DNA of 64,000 bases from assembly GCA_965220055.1 (NCBI GenBank), contig CBDCPE010000004.1:3906001-3970000 (forward strand), given 5' to 3'. The stretch is from Bin87 sp965220055 (GTDB lineage Bacteria; Chloroflexota; Dehalococcoidia; Lucifugimonadales; UBA3495). Below are positions 34,843-44,191 of the stretch, piece after piece. The notes beneath the pieces were generated by a model. The model worked only from the letters and a program-made list of their open reading frames with translations. It ran no database searches and had not been told where the DNA came from. The translations under genes were made by a program, and so were the position numbers. The first letter of the stretch is position 1. Each line of letters begins with the position of its first letter.

Positions 34843-35376
34843 ATGAGACAACAATGGACCACACAAAGCCAGGCCCGCGAAAGACGACTGGAGCCGTATC
34901 CCGATCCCGTAGCCGAGGCGCCTGCTGGATGGCCCGATGGTATGTCTCCCGCGCCTTCGCGAGGTTCTACCGACCCGACAGGTTCGCCAGCGGACAACAC
35001 GATGGGAAACGCCGCCACACCAAACATGGAACTGGAAGGTGTGTACATCATCTCGGTGGCCGCCCGCCTGCTGGAAATGCACCCCCAGACTTTGCGCAAG
35101 TACGAGCGATTAGGCTTGATCCAACCGGTGCGGACCATGGGGATGCTAAGGCTGTACTCCCAAGACGATCTGCGCAAGGTCATGCTGATCCGCCATCTCA
35201 TGGACAACTTGGGCCTGAACCTTGCGGGTGTGGAGTTCGCGCTGAAGCTCGTCAACAACCTCAGCGTATTTTCCCGCCGGCTGGCCCGCACCACTGACGA
35301 CGCAGCGGTGATGGCAAACATCCGGGAAGAGGTCGCCCGACTCTGCGGTAGCCTCAGCCTGCCCGCGCCTGAATGA
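34843..35376 (+). CDS. hspR: HspR-like MerR-family heat-shock regulator
   Basis: A 177-residue transcription factor. The MerR helix-turn-helix (YIISVAARLLEMHPQTLRKYERLGLIQP) begins at about residue 66, followed by wing MGMLRLYSQDDLRKV and LMDNLGLNLAGVEFALKLV. HspR represses dnaK operons and uses DnaK as corepressor. ATG 34843 has GGAG ten bases upstream and lies 23 bases after a -10 box; a start at 35002 would remove a low-complexity N-terminal part. It is followed by grpE and dnaK. Confidence 0.85.
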   Translation: MRQQWTTQSQARERRLEPYPDPVAEAPAGWPDGMSPAPSRGSTDPTGSPADNTMGNAATPNMELEGVYIISVAARLLEMHPQTLRKYERLGLIQPVRTMGMLRLYSQDDLRKVMLIRHLMDNLGLNLAGVEFALKLVNNLSVFSRRLARTTDDAAVMANIREEVARLCGSLSLPAPE

Positions 35377-35416
35377 CATCGAATCACACCGGAAATCACA
35401 ATCCAGGAATCTATAA

Positions 35417-36043
35417 ATGCCAACCGATGAAACCCAACCATCCAATACGGAGCAACCCGATGATCTCGATCCGGGGACGCTCGCGTCAGACTTCTATGCA
35501 GACGGACTTTCCACACTGGAGGAAAGCTCCGAGGACGCCCCGCCCATGACACCGGAACAGGAGGCAGCAATGCTCCGGGCGGCGTTGGCCGAGGCCAACG
35601 AAGAGATTGCCCGCCAGGCCGACGCCGTCCAGCGCGGTCACGCCGACATAGCCAACGCGCGCCGTCGCCACGACGAGGAACGGCTCAACATCCAGAGGCA
35701 GGCCAACAGCCGCCTCTTGGTCGGGCTCCTGCCCATCATAGACGAGCTGGACCTGGCGGTTAACCACCTGGAAAGCGGCGCCACGGCGTCAACGGGGGAA
35801 GCGCCGAACTCGTGGGCCGAAGGGGTACGATTGATCCAGCGTAAGCTGGCGACCTTCCTGGAGGCCCAGGGGGTCGCCCGCATCGAGTGCTTGGGTGAGC
35901 CTTTCAACCCCGAATTGCACGAGGCGGTGGGTATGGCTCAGGTCGGCGACGCCCAATCCGGCAGCATTGTGGAAGTGTTGCGGCAGGGATATCGGCTGCA
36001 CGATCGAGTTGTGCAGGTGGCCCAGGTGGTAGTGAACCAATAA
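35417..36043 (+). CDS. grpE: Nucleotide exchange factor GrpE
   Basis: A 208-residue cochaperone that releases ADP from DnaK. The acidic N-terminal region is followed by a long helix (MLRAALAEANEEIARQADAV..ARRRHDEERLN) and the C-terminal beta domain ending GYRLHDRVVQVAQVVV, with FNPELHEAVGMAQV. CAGGA stands upstream of the ATG. It sits between hspR and dnaK in the same direction; dnaJ does not follow within the window. Confidence 0.93.
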   Translation: MPTDETQPSNTEQPDDLDPGTLASDFYADGLSTLEESSEDAPPMTPEQEAAMLRAALAEANEEIARQADAVQRGHADIANARRRHDEERLNIQRQANSRLLVGLLPIIDELDLAVNHLESGATASTGEAPNSWAEGVRLIQRKLATFLEAQGVARIECLGEPFNPELHEAVGMAQVGDAQSGSIVEVLRQGYRLHDRVVQVAQVVVNQ

Positions 36044-36154
36044 AACGGCGCGGCCACACTGACCGGACTCTCACATTAGGCTCGCAACAATACGGTCATT
36101 GATTGCGGGCAGACATTAAACTGTACGCAAAAACCAGCTATAGGAGACAAGACA

Positions 36155-38047
36155 ATGGCAAGGATTCTTGGCATCGACCTCGGCACGACCAATTCGGTGG
36201 CTGCGGTGATCGAGGCCGGCGAGGCCGAGGTGGTTGAGAGCGCCGAGGGGAACCGTATCACGCCCTCCGTGGTTGCGGTCAACGCCCGGAGCGGCGAGCG
36301 ATATGTGGGCCAAACCGCCAAGCGGCAGGCCGTTACCAATCCCGACAACACTATTTTCTCCGTCAAACGCCTGATGGGCCGCCGTTTCAGCGATCCCGAG
36401 GTGCAGGACGCCGCCAAGCGCCTTCCTTACAAGATCGCCTCCGGCGACAACGGGGACGCCCACGTGGAGATGGCCGGCCAAACCTACGCGCCTCCCCAGA
36501 TCTCAAGTATGATCCTGCAGAAAATGCGCCAGGATGCGGAGGCCAAGCTGGGCGAGCGAATCACCGAGGCCGTCATCACCGTACCGGCCTACTTCAACGA
36601 CTCCCAGCGTCAAGCCACCGTGGACGCCGGAAAGGTCGCCGGCCTGGACGTGAAGCGCATCATCAACGAACCCACCGCCGCCGCATTGGCTTACGGCATT
36701 GACCGGCAGCAAACGGATTCCAAGATCGCCGTGTTCGATCTGGGCGGCGGCACCTTCGACGTTACCATCCTCGACCTGGGCGCCGGAGTATTCGAGGTAT
36801 TGTCCACCAACGGGGACACGTACCTGGGCGGTGACGACTTCGACGAAGCAATTTTGAACTGGTTGGTCACGGAGTTCCGCGCGGAAACCGGGATCGACCT
36901 GTCACAGGACCGAATGGCCCTCCAGCGCCTGCGCGACGCGGCAGAGCGCGCCAAGATCGAGCTGTCCAGCACGCTGGAAACGGAAATCAACCTGCCGTTC
37001 ATCACCGCCGACGCCAGCGGCCCCCAGCACCTTGTGAAGCCCCTCAGCCGTTCTCGCCTCGAGCAACTGGTGGCTCAGCTGATCGACCGGACCGAAGGGC
37101 CCTGCCGACAAGCCATCTCAGACGCCGGTGTCAGCGCGGGCAGCATCGACGACGTCATCCTCGTGGGCGGCATGACCCGTATGCCATCCGTCCAGGCCAA
37201 GGTCCAGCAGATTTTCGGCAAGGAGCCGTCCCGCTCGGTTAATCCGGACGAGGCGGTGGCGCTGGGCGCGGCCATCCAGGCCGGCGTGCTGGGCGGCGAC
37301 GTGGGCGATATCGTCCTGCTGGACGTTACCCCGCTGACCCTCGGGATCGAAACCCTGGGCAGCGTGACCACCGCGCTGATCCCGCGCAACACTACCATCC
37401 CGACCAAGAAGACCGAGACCTTTACCACCGCGGCCGACGGGCAATCCAGCGTGGACATCCACGTGCTACAGGGCGAACGGCCCATGTCCGCCGACAACAA
37501 GACCATTGGTCGTTTCATGCTGGACGGCATCCTTCCGGCCCCGCGCGGGGTACCGCAGATCGACGTTACCTTCGACATCGACACCAACGGCATCCTGAGC
37601 GTGTCCGCTCAGGACAAGGGCACGGGCAAGGAGCAACGAATCGTCATCCAGACCAGCAGCGGCCTGTCCGACGAGGACATCGAGCGTATGATGGGTGAGG
37701 CCGAAGCCAACGAGGAGACCGACCGACAACGGCGCGCCGAAATCGAGACGCGCAACCAGGCCGACAGCCTCGCGTACTCGGCAGAGCGCCTGTTGACCGA
37801 AAACGCTGAGACGCTGCCCGCCGACCTCAAGGCTGAGGCTGAGGGCAAGCTGGAAGCCCTGCGCTCGGCCATCGTGGCCAACAACGTAGCGCAGATGCAG
37901 ACTGCGATGAACGAGTTGAACGAAGCCCTGCAACGAGTGGGCCAGGCTGTATATTCCCAGCCAGGCGCCGGCGGGCCGGGCGCCGCTCCCGAAGATGCCG
38001 ACACCGGTCCCGACGACACGGTGGAAGGCGAGTTCCGCGAAGTCTAA
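36155..38047 (+). CDS. dnaK: Chaperone DnaK (Hsp70)
   Basis: A 630-residue Hsp70. ATPase domain: ILGIDLGTTNSVAAVIE, AVITVPAYFNDSQRQAT, RIINEPTAAALAYG, VFDLGGGTFDVTIL, VGGMTRMP. Substrate domain: LLDVTPLTLGIETLGSV, ANGILSVSA-like TNGILSVSAQDKGTGKEQ. The acidic C-terminal tail ends in DDTVEGEFREV. A GGAG site lies before the ATG, 111 bases after grpE. A terminator-like hairpin follows. Confidence 0.98.
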   Translation: MARILGIDLGTTNSVAAVIEAGEAEVVESAEGNRITPSVVAVNARSGERYVGQTAKRQAVTNPDNTIFSVKRLMGRRFSDPEVQDAAKRLPYKIASGDNGDAHVEMAGQTYAPPQISSMILQKMRQDAEAKLGERITEAVITVPAYFNDSQRQATVDAGKVAGLDVKRIINEPTAAALAYGIDRQQTDSKIAVFDLGGGTFDVTILDLGAGVFEVLSTNGDTYLGGDDFDEAILNWLVTEFRAETGIDLSQDRMALQRLRDAAERAKIELSSTLETEINLPFITADASGPQHLVKPLSRSRLEQLVAQLIDRTEGPCRQAISDAGVSAGSIDDVILVGGMTRMPSVQAKVQQIFGKEPSRSVNPDEAVALGAAIQAGVLGGDVGDIVLLDVTPLTLGIETLGSVTTALIPRNTTIPTKKTETFTTAADGQSSVDIHVLQGERPMSADNKTIGRFMLDGILPAPRGVPQIDVTFDIDTNGILSVSAQDKGTGKEQRIVIQTSSGLSDEDIERMMGEAEANEETDRQRRAEIETRNQADSLAYSAERLLTENAETLPADLKAEAEGKLEALRSAIVANNVAQMQTAMNELNEALQRVGQAVYSQPGAGGPGAAPEDADTGPDDTVEGEFREV

Positions 38048-38065
38048 ACCCGCTAGGAAACTACC

Positions 38066-38096
38066 AGCGGGGACGGGTATTGCACTCGTCCTCGCT
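38066..38096 (+). terminator. Hairpin after dnaK
   Basis: A 13-base-pair stem with two G-U pairs (AGCGGGGACGGGT with ACTCGTCCTCGCT) and a five-base loop, 19 bases after the dnaK stop. Only a short T-rich tail follows. Confidence 0.55.
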
Positions 38097-38344
38097 TCGT
38101 CTCAAGGAAACCGTTTGGAAACCGCAGGCGCATGTCAGGGTACTCGAGCGGTTCGGAGCTGATCCCGACCTAACCGATCGCCATCGGGTTTCCGTTCTGC
38201 TGCCAGCCATGCAGGGCTTGCCAAACCGTAAATCCCTTGTAAACTAGGCCAACGTCGTATTCGAGCGCTACCAAAAGTGCTATAATGGCGTTGAGCTCAG
38301 CATCCGCCGCGGGTGCCGCCCCGCCGGACATTGGGAGAAGTGCA

Positions 38345-38677
38345 ATGAGCGCATCACAAAGAGATAACACAGAAGTCAGCGATTTGGAAAATGAACAGCC
38401 GGTAGTAAATGCCGCGCCGATAGGCGTGGAACAGCAGGCAGGCCCGCAGGTAGAGGACTTCGAAGCCGAGGCGCTGACCCCGCTTCAGTCGCATTATTTG
38501 GAAACGTTGCGACAGCTGATCGTGGTGAAGAACGAGTACCAAACCGCTCCGGAATACGAAGGTTGGATGATGGACGCCATCAAACGCTCTATCTACTCGG
38601 CGCTGCGAGATTGCATGGAAGCCAACATCGGTGACGCGGCCCGGGAGTTGCTTAACCAGGAACATCAGGTCAATTAG
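38345..38677 (+). CDS. Small acidic protein of unknown function
   Basis: A 110-residue protein. The first 45 residues are acidic and probably disordered; the second part (LTPLQSHYLETLRQLIVVKNEYQ, DAIKRSIYSALRDCMEANIGD) is helical. GGGAGAAG precedes the ATG at 38345, and a strong terminator follows. No family recognised. It lies on the dnaK side of a tRNA cluster. Confidence 0.6.
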   Translation: MSASQRDNTEVSDLENEQPVVNAAPIGVEQQAGPQVEDFEAEALTPLQSHYLETLRQLIVVKNEYQTAPEYEGWMMDAIKRSIYSALRDCMEANIGDAARELLNQEHQVN

Positions 38678-38697
38678 CAACTGAGCTCAGAGTTGCG

Positions 38698-38732
38698 GCG
38701 GGCCGGGAGCATTGCTCCCGGCCCGCTTTTTT
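38698..38732 (+). terminator. Rho-independent terminator
   Basis: GCGGGCCGGGAGC and GCTCCCGGCCCGC, a 13-base-pair perfect stem with a three-base loop, followed by six T, 21 bases after the stop of the small gene. Confidence 0.92.
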
Positions 38733-38910
38733 GTTGCAATTGACGCAAGGTCATCGACCGCCAGTCAAATCATCCCAAGTCAGGATCATAGCTCCCGGAT
38801 TCGGTGGCGCGATCGGGTTGTTGACTGGACATTTACTCCATTGACCGTTCCCCGGTTGCCAACGGTTTGACAGCCGTTTCAGTGCTTGTGCTATACTTCT
38901 GAACGCGCTA

Positions 38911-38997
38911 GCCGAGGTGGTGGAAATGGTAGACACGCGGTCTTGAGGGGGCCGTGGGCTTTCGCTCGTGTGGGTTCAAGTCCCGCCCTCGGCACCA
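38911..38997 (+). tRNA. tRNA-Leu (GAG), CCA encoded
   Basis: Acceptor GCCGAGG/CCTCGGC, class II variable arm, anticodon loop TTGAGGG (GAG), T-arm GGGTTCAAGTCCC, CCA. 87 bases. Confidence 0.93.
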
Positions 38998-39054
38998 TTA
39001 TTGTTCCATGTGAGCGAACGTGACACTGATCAAGACAGCACAGCGCAGACACGA

Positions 39055-39130
39055 GGCGACGTAGCCAAGTGGTTAAGGCGGAGGTCTGCAAAACCTCTAT
39101 TCGGCGGTTCGAATCCGCCCGTCGCCTCCA
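39055..39130 (+). tRNA. tRNA-Cys (GCA), CCA encoded
   Basis: Acceptor GGCGACG/CGTCGCC, anticodon in GAGGTCTGCAAAACCTC (GCA), T-arm GGTTCGAATCC, CCA. 76 bases. Confidence 0.93.
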
Positions 39131-39240
39131 CATCCTCAGCAATGGGAAAATGGTCATCACCTGAACGGCCCGCAAGGCCAGGGATAATTCGGCGCAGCGC
39201 TTTGGCTTAACGAGGCGTTGCGCCTTTTGTTTTGATACGT

Positions 39241-39327
39241 GCCGAGGTGGCGAAACGGCAGACGCGGCGGACTTAAAATCCGCTACCTCCCGGAGGTGTG
39301 TGGGTTCGAGTCCCTCCCTCGGCACCA
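39241..39327 (+). tRNA. tRNA-Leu (UAA), CCA encoded
   Basis: Acceptor GCCGAGG/CCTCGGC, class II variable arm, anticodon loop CTTAAAA (UAA), T-arm GGGTTCGAGTCCC, CCA. 87 bases. Confidence 0.93.
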
Positions 39328-39464
39328 ATTTATCAATAAGGGTCGGTTCCAAACTCACAAACGGTATCAATAAGAGGCGTATCGGCAGGATTGGCCCCGT
39401 TTTGCTGGACAAACTCCCGGCAACGCACAGTAAGAGGCGGTAATAAACAGCACTCGATGGCATG

Positions 39465-39497
39465 ATCGCGCCCGGAAACCCCGGGCGCGATTTTATT
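39465..39497 (+). terminator. Terminator after the tRNA cluster
   Basis: ATCGCGCCCGG and CCGGGCGCGAT with a five-base loop, followed by TTTATT. The 137 bases between the last tRNA and the hairpin hold nothing else. Confidence 0.85.
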
Positions 39498-39529
39498 GTT
39501 GCGGTGGCCGGGGATCGCTCACATCTACA

Positions 39530-39999
39530 ATGCCCCGCATGGCTCGGTACCGATATAGGCCGACGACCGGGACCGCGTCGACCTCCCTTCAGGTCCGGGT
39601 GGGTATCCAGTTAGCGGAACATGGCGACGTCAACCTGGACCTCCCCGCGGTTCTGGAGGCGCACGACGAGGAGATCGACGATGTCCTGGAACGGTTCGTC
39701 CGGGAGATGTACAACCTGGAAAGCCGGCTGAACTTGTCGGCTACAGCATGCTATGCAACCAGTGGATGCCGGATTGGGGATTGGCCTGGAACGAGCACGA
39801 GTGCAGGCGGCTGGTCGACGAGTACCAGGAGGATGGGATCGTGGAACGCCACGAGGTGGTCAACCGCAACAACCCCGATTGGCCCACGTCGGCGGTGCGG
39901 CTAATCCGGACCAACGAGACGGTGCGCCAGGCGCTGGGGTTCAATGACAGGCCCACTTTCAGCCCGGTCCTGGTGCATCCATCATCCCCCGGGGCATGA
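39530..39999 (+). pseudogene. Unrecognised gene remnant, probably frameshifted
   Basis: One frame opens at 39530 (MARYRYRPTTGTAS, LAEHGDVNLDLPAVLEAHDEEIDDVLERFVREM) and, from about 39720, a second frame looks more protein-like (ELVGYSMLCNQWMPDWGL, WNEHECRRLVDEYQEDGIVERHEVV, AVRLIRTNETVRQALGF). Joining them needs one shift. No family recognised. It sits at the edge of the IS pile-up. Confidence 0.4.
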
Positions 40000-40120
40000 T
40001 GGATGCCTCTCCTTGAAGGCCGGATCCAGTGGACAAGTGCGCCCCTTTTTCTGCCGTATCGGACGTGCCGCCTTGCCCCGCGTGGGCTTGCTGTCTTTCT
40101 GTTGATTCCTCAAGACCAAG

Positions 40121-40480
40121 ATGACTGAATGCCACGACGACACCGTCGAAGCTGATTTGAAACCATCCGCCGCAAGTTTTTACGGCTGGCGTGTGGTTTG
40201 GATCGGCGCGTTCATCCTGGTCATTGGCAGCTATGAGCAGGGCCTGCCCCAACTCATGCTATTCACGCTGGGAGAAGTTCTGGTTCCCCGCGGCGGCAGT
40301 CTAGCCTTGGCAATAGCTTACGGGGTGCTGACCGGTTTGTTGCCGTTGCTGCTGATGCCATTGGTTGGGTGGGCGGTCGACCGATGGGGAGCGCGCCGCC
40401 TGGTATTGTGGGGATTGCTAGTACTCAGCCAAACTTGTATTGGCGTAAGTGAGTTGATGCGGAGCAACATGCCTACACTG
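40121..40480 (+). pseudogene. MFS transporter, 5' fragment cut by an IS630 remnant
   Basis: About 115 residues of an MFS permease: FYGWRVVWIGAFILVIGSYEQG, LALAIAYGVLTGLLPLLLMPLVGWAVDRWGARRL. The DRWGARR motif marks the loop between helices 2 and 3. The frame then enters IS630-like sequence and loses similarity. No 3' part is found in the window, so the gene is lost. Confidence 0.65.
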
Positions 40481-40514
40481 ACTGGGGAACGACAGTGCAT
40501 GAGGTGCGGCAGCC

Positions 40515-41229
40515 ATGGTTCAGGAGAAATACAGGATACAGTTGACGGTGGAGGAACGAGCCGGGCTCCGACAATTGATACGAAGCGGCCAGCGTTCCGC
40601 ACGGGTAATCACTCGGGCGCGCATCCTGCTCCGGACTGAGGAAGGGTGGAGCGCGTCCCAGGTGGCGGCGGCTTTGGACACGTCGCAGCGGACGGTGTTC
40701 CGCACCAAACGGCGGTACGCCGAGGAAGGATTGGACGGCGTGCTGCACGACCATCCCCAAGCCAACCGGTATCGTAAGCTGGACGACAAAGGTGAAGCCC
40801 ACCTGATTGCCCTGGCATGCAGCGCTGCGCCCGAAGGCCATGACCACTGAGCCCTTGACCAGTTATCCTGCGGTTGCTGGCCGACCAGGCGGTGGAGTTG
40901 GGGTTGGTGGAATCGTTGTCATACGAGACGGTGCGTCTGCGGCTGAAAAAAACATCCTCCAGCCGTGGCGGAAGCAGCAGTGGTGCATCCCCAAGGTGAA
41001 CGGGGAGTTTGTGGCGGCCATGGAGGACGTGCTGGACCTCTATGGGGAACCCTACGACCCTGACCGGCCGGTGGTGTGCTTTGACGAGACCTCCACCCAA
41101 CTGTTGGCCGATGTGCGAACACCGCTGCCCGCCCAACCGGGACGACCGCGGCGTCAGGACTACGAGTACCGCCGGGCGGGCACCCGCAACATCTTCCTGA
41201 CCTGCGAACCCCTTGATAGACGACAATAA
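40515..41229 (+). pseudogene. IS630-family transposase remnant
   Basis: Starts MVQEKYRIQLTVEERAGLRQL with the helix-turn-helix WSASQVAAALDTSQRTVFRTK. An insertion near 40845 brings a stop, and a shift at a run of seven A (40945-40951) is needed to reach NILQPWRKQQWCIP and EFVAAMEDVLDLY, then VVCFDETSTQLL (DDE). It breaks off after RNIFLTCEPL at about 41215, next to the following element. Confidence 0.7.
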
Positions 41230-41272
41230 GGAATGTCTCCCTGTTGCCTCACCGAAGAATGTTACCGAAACT

Positions 41273-42929
41273 CTAGCACTTGGGATCCGCTCCAAACAGG
41301 TCCAGTTCCGGCAGTCCAGCTGGTTCCGCCGAGCCTGCGTTGGACGAAGCATAAACGAGATTTTTGGCCATGATGCCCCGCCAATCTTTCACCCGGCGTT
41401 GCAAGGTTCGCAGCTGCGCTTCGGTGAAACGGTCCGGGTGTTCCGACTGCAACCGTGCCATCAGCGCCTTGCCCGTGGCATCCGGCTCTGCCTGCAACCA
41501 CCCCAACACGTCGCTCCAAACGCCCTCGAAGGGGTCTTGGCGGGTGCGCCAATGCCGCGGACCTCGCACTCGCGCGGCGTGTGTGGGACGTGTTTCGCCC
41601 TGCCGCCACAGATTGGGCAACTTGGCGAGGAACCGTTCGAGGCTTTCTCCTGCTGGCGTTTCCCGCACACCCGGAGACGTGGTTGCCACCAGCGCCGACT
41701 GGGCTTCACGGATGGTGTGCAGCAGCAACACCGGGTCCAACCCAGTCCGATATTCCTCAAGTGAGGCTTTCAGCTCAGCGCCGGTTGCGTCGTGCTGGAT
41801 CAGCCGGTCGCCGGGCGTGGCGGGCTGACTGTAATGCTTGACGGTGGTGGAGCCATCCCTGGTCTTGTCGATCAGCTTGAATGAGGGCTGGAAATAGTTC
41901 ACGTACCGACGCAGCGCTCCGTAGAGATAGGCCATGTGTCGATTTACAGGGCGATTAGGCCAGCCACCTGTCCCGAATACCGGTCATGGCCGACGAAGCG
42001 TCGTACCACGGAACCGTTCTTCTGCTCAATCCATCCCTGGTCGTTGCTGCGGTAAGGTCGGGACCGGGTGAACTCGATGCCGCGGTTGGCGCAGTATGTG
42101 ATCAGCGTTTCGTTGATGAACGCGCCGTCGTTATCGGAGTCGATGCCAAGAAGTCGATGCCAAGGAGTCGATGCCAAGGAGTCGATGCCAAGGAGTCGAT
42201 GCCAAGGATGGGAAAGGGCAACTGCTGCGAGATGGCCTCCAGCCCCTCCACAACCAGAGACTGCTCCCGGGCCAGGAGGGGTACCGCTTCGGTCCAGCCG
42301 GTGCAAATGTCGGTTGCGACCAGACGGTGGATGAATGATCCGGACACGGATCCGCCGCAGTGAGCCACCAGGTCTATAGTGAGCCACCAGGTCTATTTCC
42401 AGAAAGCCCGGCGGCGGTCCATTCCAGTCGTTGTAGGTCCGCACCGGAACCCGCTTCCCCATGGGCCGCCCGCGCCGGCGTCTGCGCCGGCTCCCCGCGG
42501 TGGGACGGATGGGTTTCAGCAGCCGATCCAATGTGGCCGCGCTGGCCGCCATTAGCCGCGGTCGCACTTCGGGATCCAGGTCAAGGTGCCCATGACGCTC
42601 CATGGATGCCACCAGATAGGGGAGCGCCGCCTTCAGGCGCTTCCCGCAGATACGGTCGGCCGCCTCCCAGATTACGATCACCGCCTCGCGTACTGCTTCA
42701 TCATAGATGCGCCGGCCCTATAGATGCGCTGGCCCTTGATCATTGACGGTTTCTCCCCAGCGTCGCCGGACTGCCCCAACAGCCGGATACCGTGCTTGCG
42801 GTGGTGGCCGGTTACGGCGATGAACTCATCGAGGATTCGGCCCTTGTCCTTTTTGGATGACTCGCGGTAACGGTCCCGTATCGTTATCAATAATTCCTGT
42901 TTTGCCATCCTGCTGATGCCTCCTCCCAC
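41273..42929 (-). pseudogene. rve-type DDE transposase, copy 1, multiply broken
   Basis: Relative to the intact copy at 45956-47485, the frame is broken into pieces at 42678-42929, 41944-42681 and 41273-41935. Lesions include a 17-bp tandem duplication at about 42705-42738, a 19-bp one at about 42360-42397, five copies of a 14-bp unit (AGTCGATGCCAAGG) at about 42143-42212, and a short insertion near 41940. Remaining motifs: ITYCANRGIEFTRSRPYRSND, WIEQKNGSVVRRFVGHDRYSG, YVNYFQPSFKL and ALVATTSPGVRETPAGESL. Confidence 0.8.
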
Positions 42930-42962
42930 GTGGCTGCCTCCCGACTTTTCGGTAACATTCTA

Positions 42963-44145
42963 GTGTGGTGTAACTGAAGTTAGTAGTAATAGTATCAGCG
43001 CTGAGGTATCCTCCGGGTGAGCAGTCCCGAGGGAGGATAACCATGGCCATCGGACGACCAATGCCACCGCTGATTTTGGACGACATGGAGCGGGAAACTC
43101 TGGAGCGGTGGGTGCGACGACCGAAGACGGCGCAAGCCCTGGCGCGGCGGGCCAGAATGATACTGGCCGGCTCCGAAGGCCGGAGCAACACCGCCGTGGG
43201 CGCCGATCTGGGGGTGTCCGACGCAACGGTGGGCAAATGGCGTGCGCGGTTCTTGGAGCGGAGTTTGGATGGCCTGTCGGACGAGCCCCGCAGCGGTCGG
43301 CCCCGAGCGGTTACCGATGATGATGTGGAACGGGTGATTACGCTGACGTTGGAGACCACACCTAAAGACGCCACCCACTGGAGCACTCGGTCCATGGCCC
43401 AGCGGTCCGGCCTGAGCCACAACACCATCCGCCGCATCTGGCGTGCCTTCGGACTGCAACCCCACCGCACCGAGACGTTCAAGCTGTCGGCAGATCCCTG
43501 CTGCATCGAGAAGGTGCGGGACATCGTGGGGCTTTATCTGGACCCGCCGGATCGGGCGTTGGTGTTGTGCGTGGACGAGAAGTCCCAGGTTCAGGCCTTG
43601 GACCGGACCCGGCCGCTATTGCCGATGCGCCCCGGACAGGCGGAACGGCGCACCCATGATTACCTGCGCCACGGCACCACATCGTTGTTCGCCGCGCTGG
43701 ATGCCAAAACCGGCAAGGTGATCGGCCAATGCCACCGACGCCACCGGGCCGTGGAGTTCCGCAAGTTCCTCGATACCATTGAGGCCGAAGTGCCCCTTGA
43801 CCGGGACGTCCATCTCATCGTGGACAACTACGCCACCCACAAGACGACACTGATCCGGAACTGGTTAGCCAAGCGGCCACGGTTCCACCTGCACTTCACG
43901 CCGACCAGCGCATCCTGGCTGAACCTGGTGGAGCGGTGGTTCGGGATGCTGACCGAGCAGCAACTACGGCGAGGGGTGCCTCAGAGCAGCGGGGCACTGG
44001 AAGCCGCCATCTACCGCTATCTTGACCTTACCAATATCTTGACCTTACCAACGAAAACCCCAAGCCCTTTATCTGGACCAAGACCGCCGACCAGATCCTG
44101 GCCAAGGTCGCCAGTTTTTGCAGGCGTACTTTAGATACATAACAC
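42963..44145 (+). mobile_element. IS630-family element inserted in the rve element
   Basis: Ends GTGTGGTGTAACTGAAGT and ACTTTAGATACATAACAC are imperfect inverted repeats, flanked by TA at 42961-42962 and 44146-44147, the dinucleotide duplication typical of IS630. Length 1183 bp. Confidence 0.88.
43043..44134 (+). pseudogene. IS630-family transposase with frameshifted C-terminus
   Basis: A 363-residue open frame with N-terminal HTH (SNTAVGADLGVSDATVGKWRARFL), DDE motifs VLCVDEKSQVQALDRTRP, HLIVDNYATHKT and SASWLNLVERWFGMLTEQQLRRG. A perfect 17-bp tandem duplication at 44018-44051 shifts the last 30 codons; without it the C-terminus would read LDLTNENPKPFIWTKTAD. The catalytic core is intact, so residual function is possible. 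Confidence 0.82.
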
Positions 44146-44191
44146 TAGTTGAGGCAACCATTCGGCGTGGGTAACGTTTTTAATGAGGCAA

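Larger units (their letters stand above)
41243..44191 (-). mobile_element. Integrase-core (rve) insertion sequence, copy 1, split by an IS630 element
   Basis: Left end TTGCCTCACCGAAGAATGTT matches the right end of copy 2. The other end, GGTAACATTC-TA, is split at 42962 by an IS630 element and continues after it with GTTGAGGCAA; a second repeat (GTAACG..AATGAGGCAA) ends at 44191. Family assignment is uncertain (ISNCY-like). Confidence 0.7.

Noticed and set aside
38891..39463. 190-codon minus-strand frame
   Set aside because: It overlaps three tRNA genes; its peptide is a tRNA-antisense artefact.
39530..39999. UGA readthrough in the unrecognised remnant
   Set aside because: The two coding-like parts lie in different frames and no Cys-site UGA is seen.
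42143..42212. Possible CRISPR array
   Set aside because: Units are directly adjacent 14-bp tandem repeats with no spacers, within a transposase gene. No cas gene is present.
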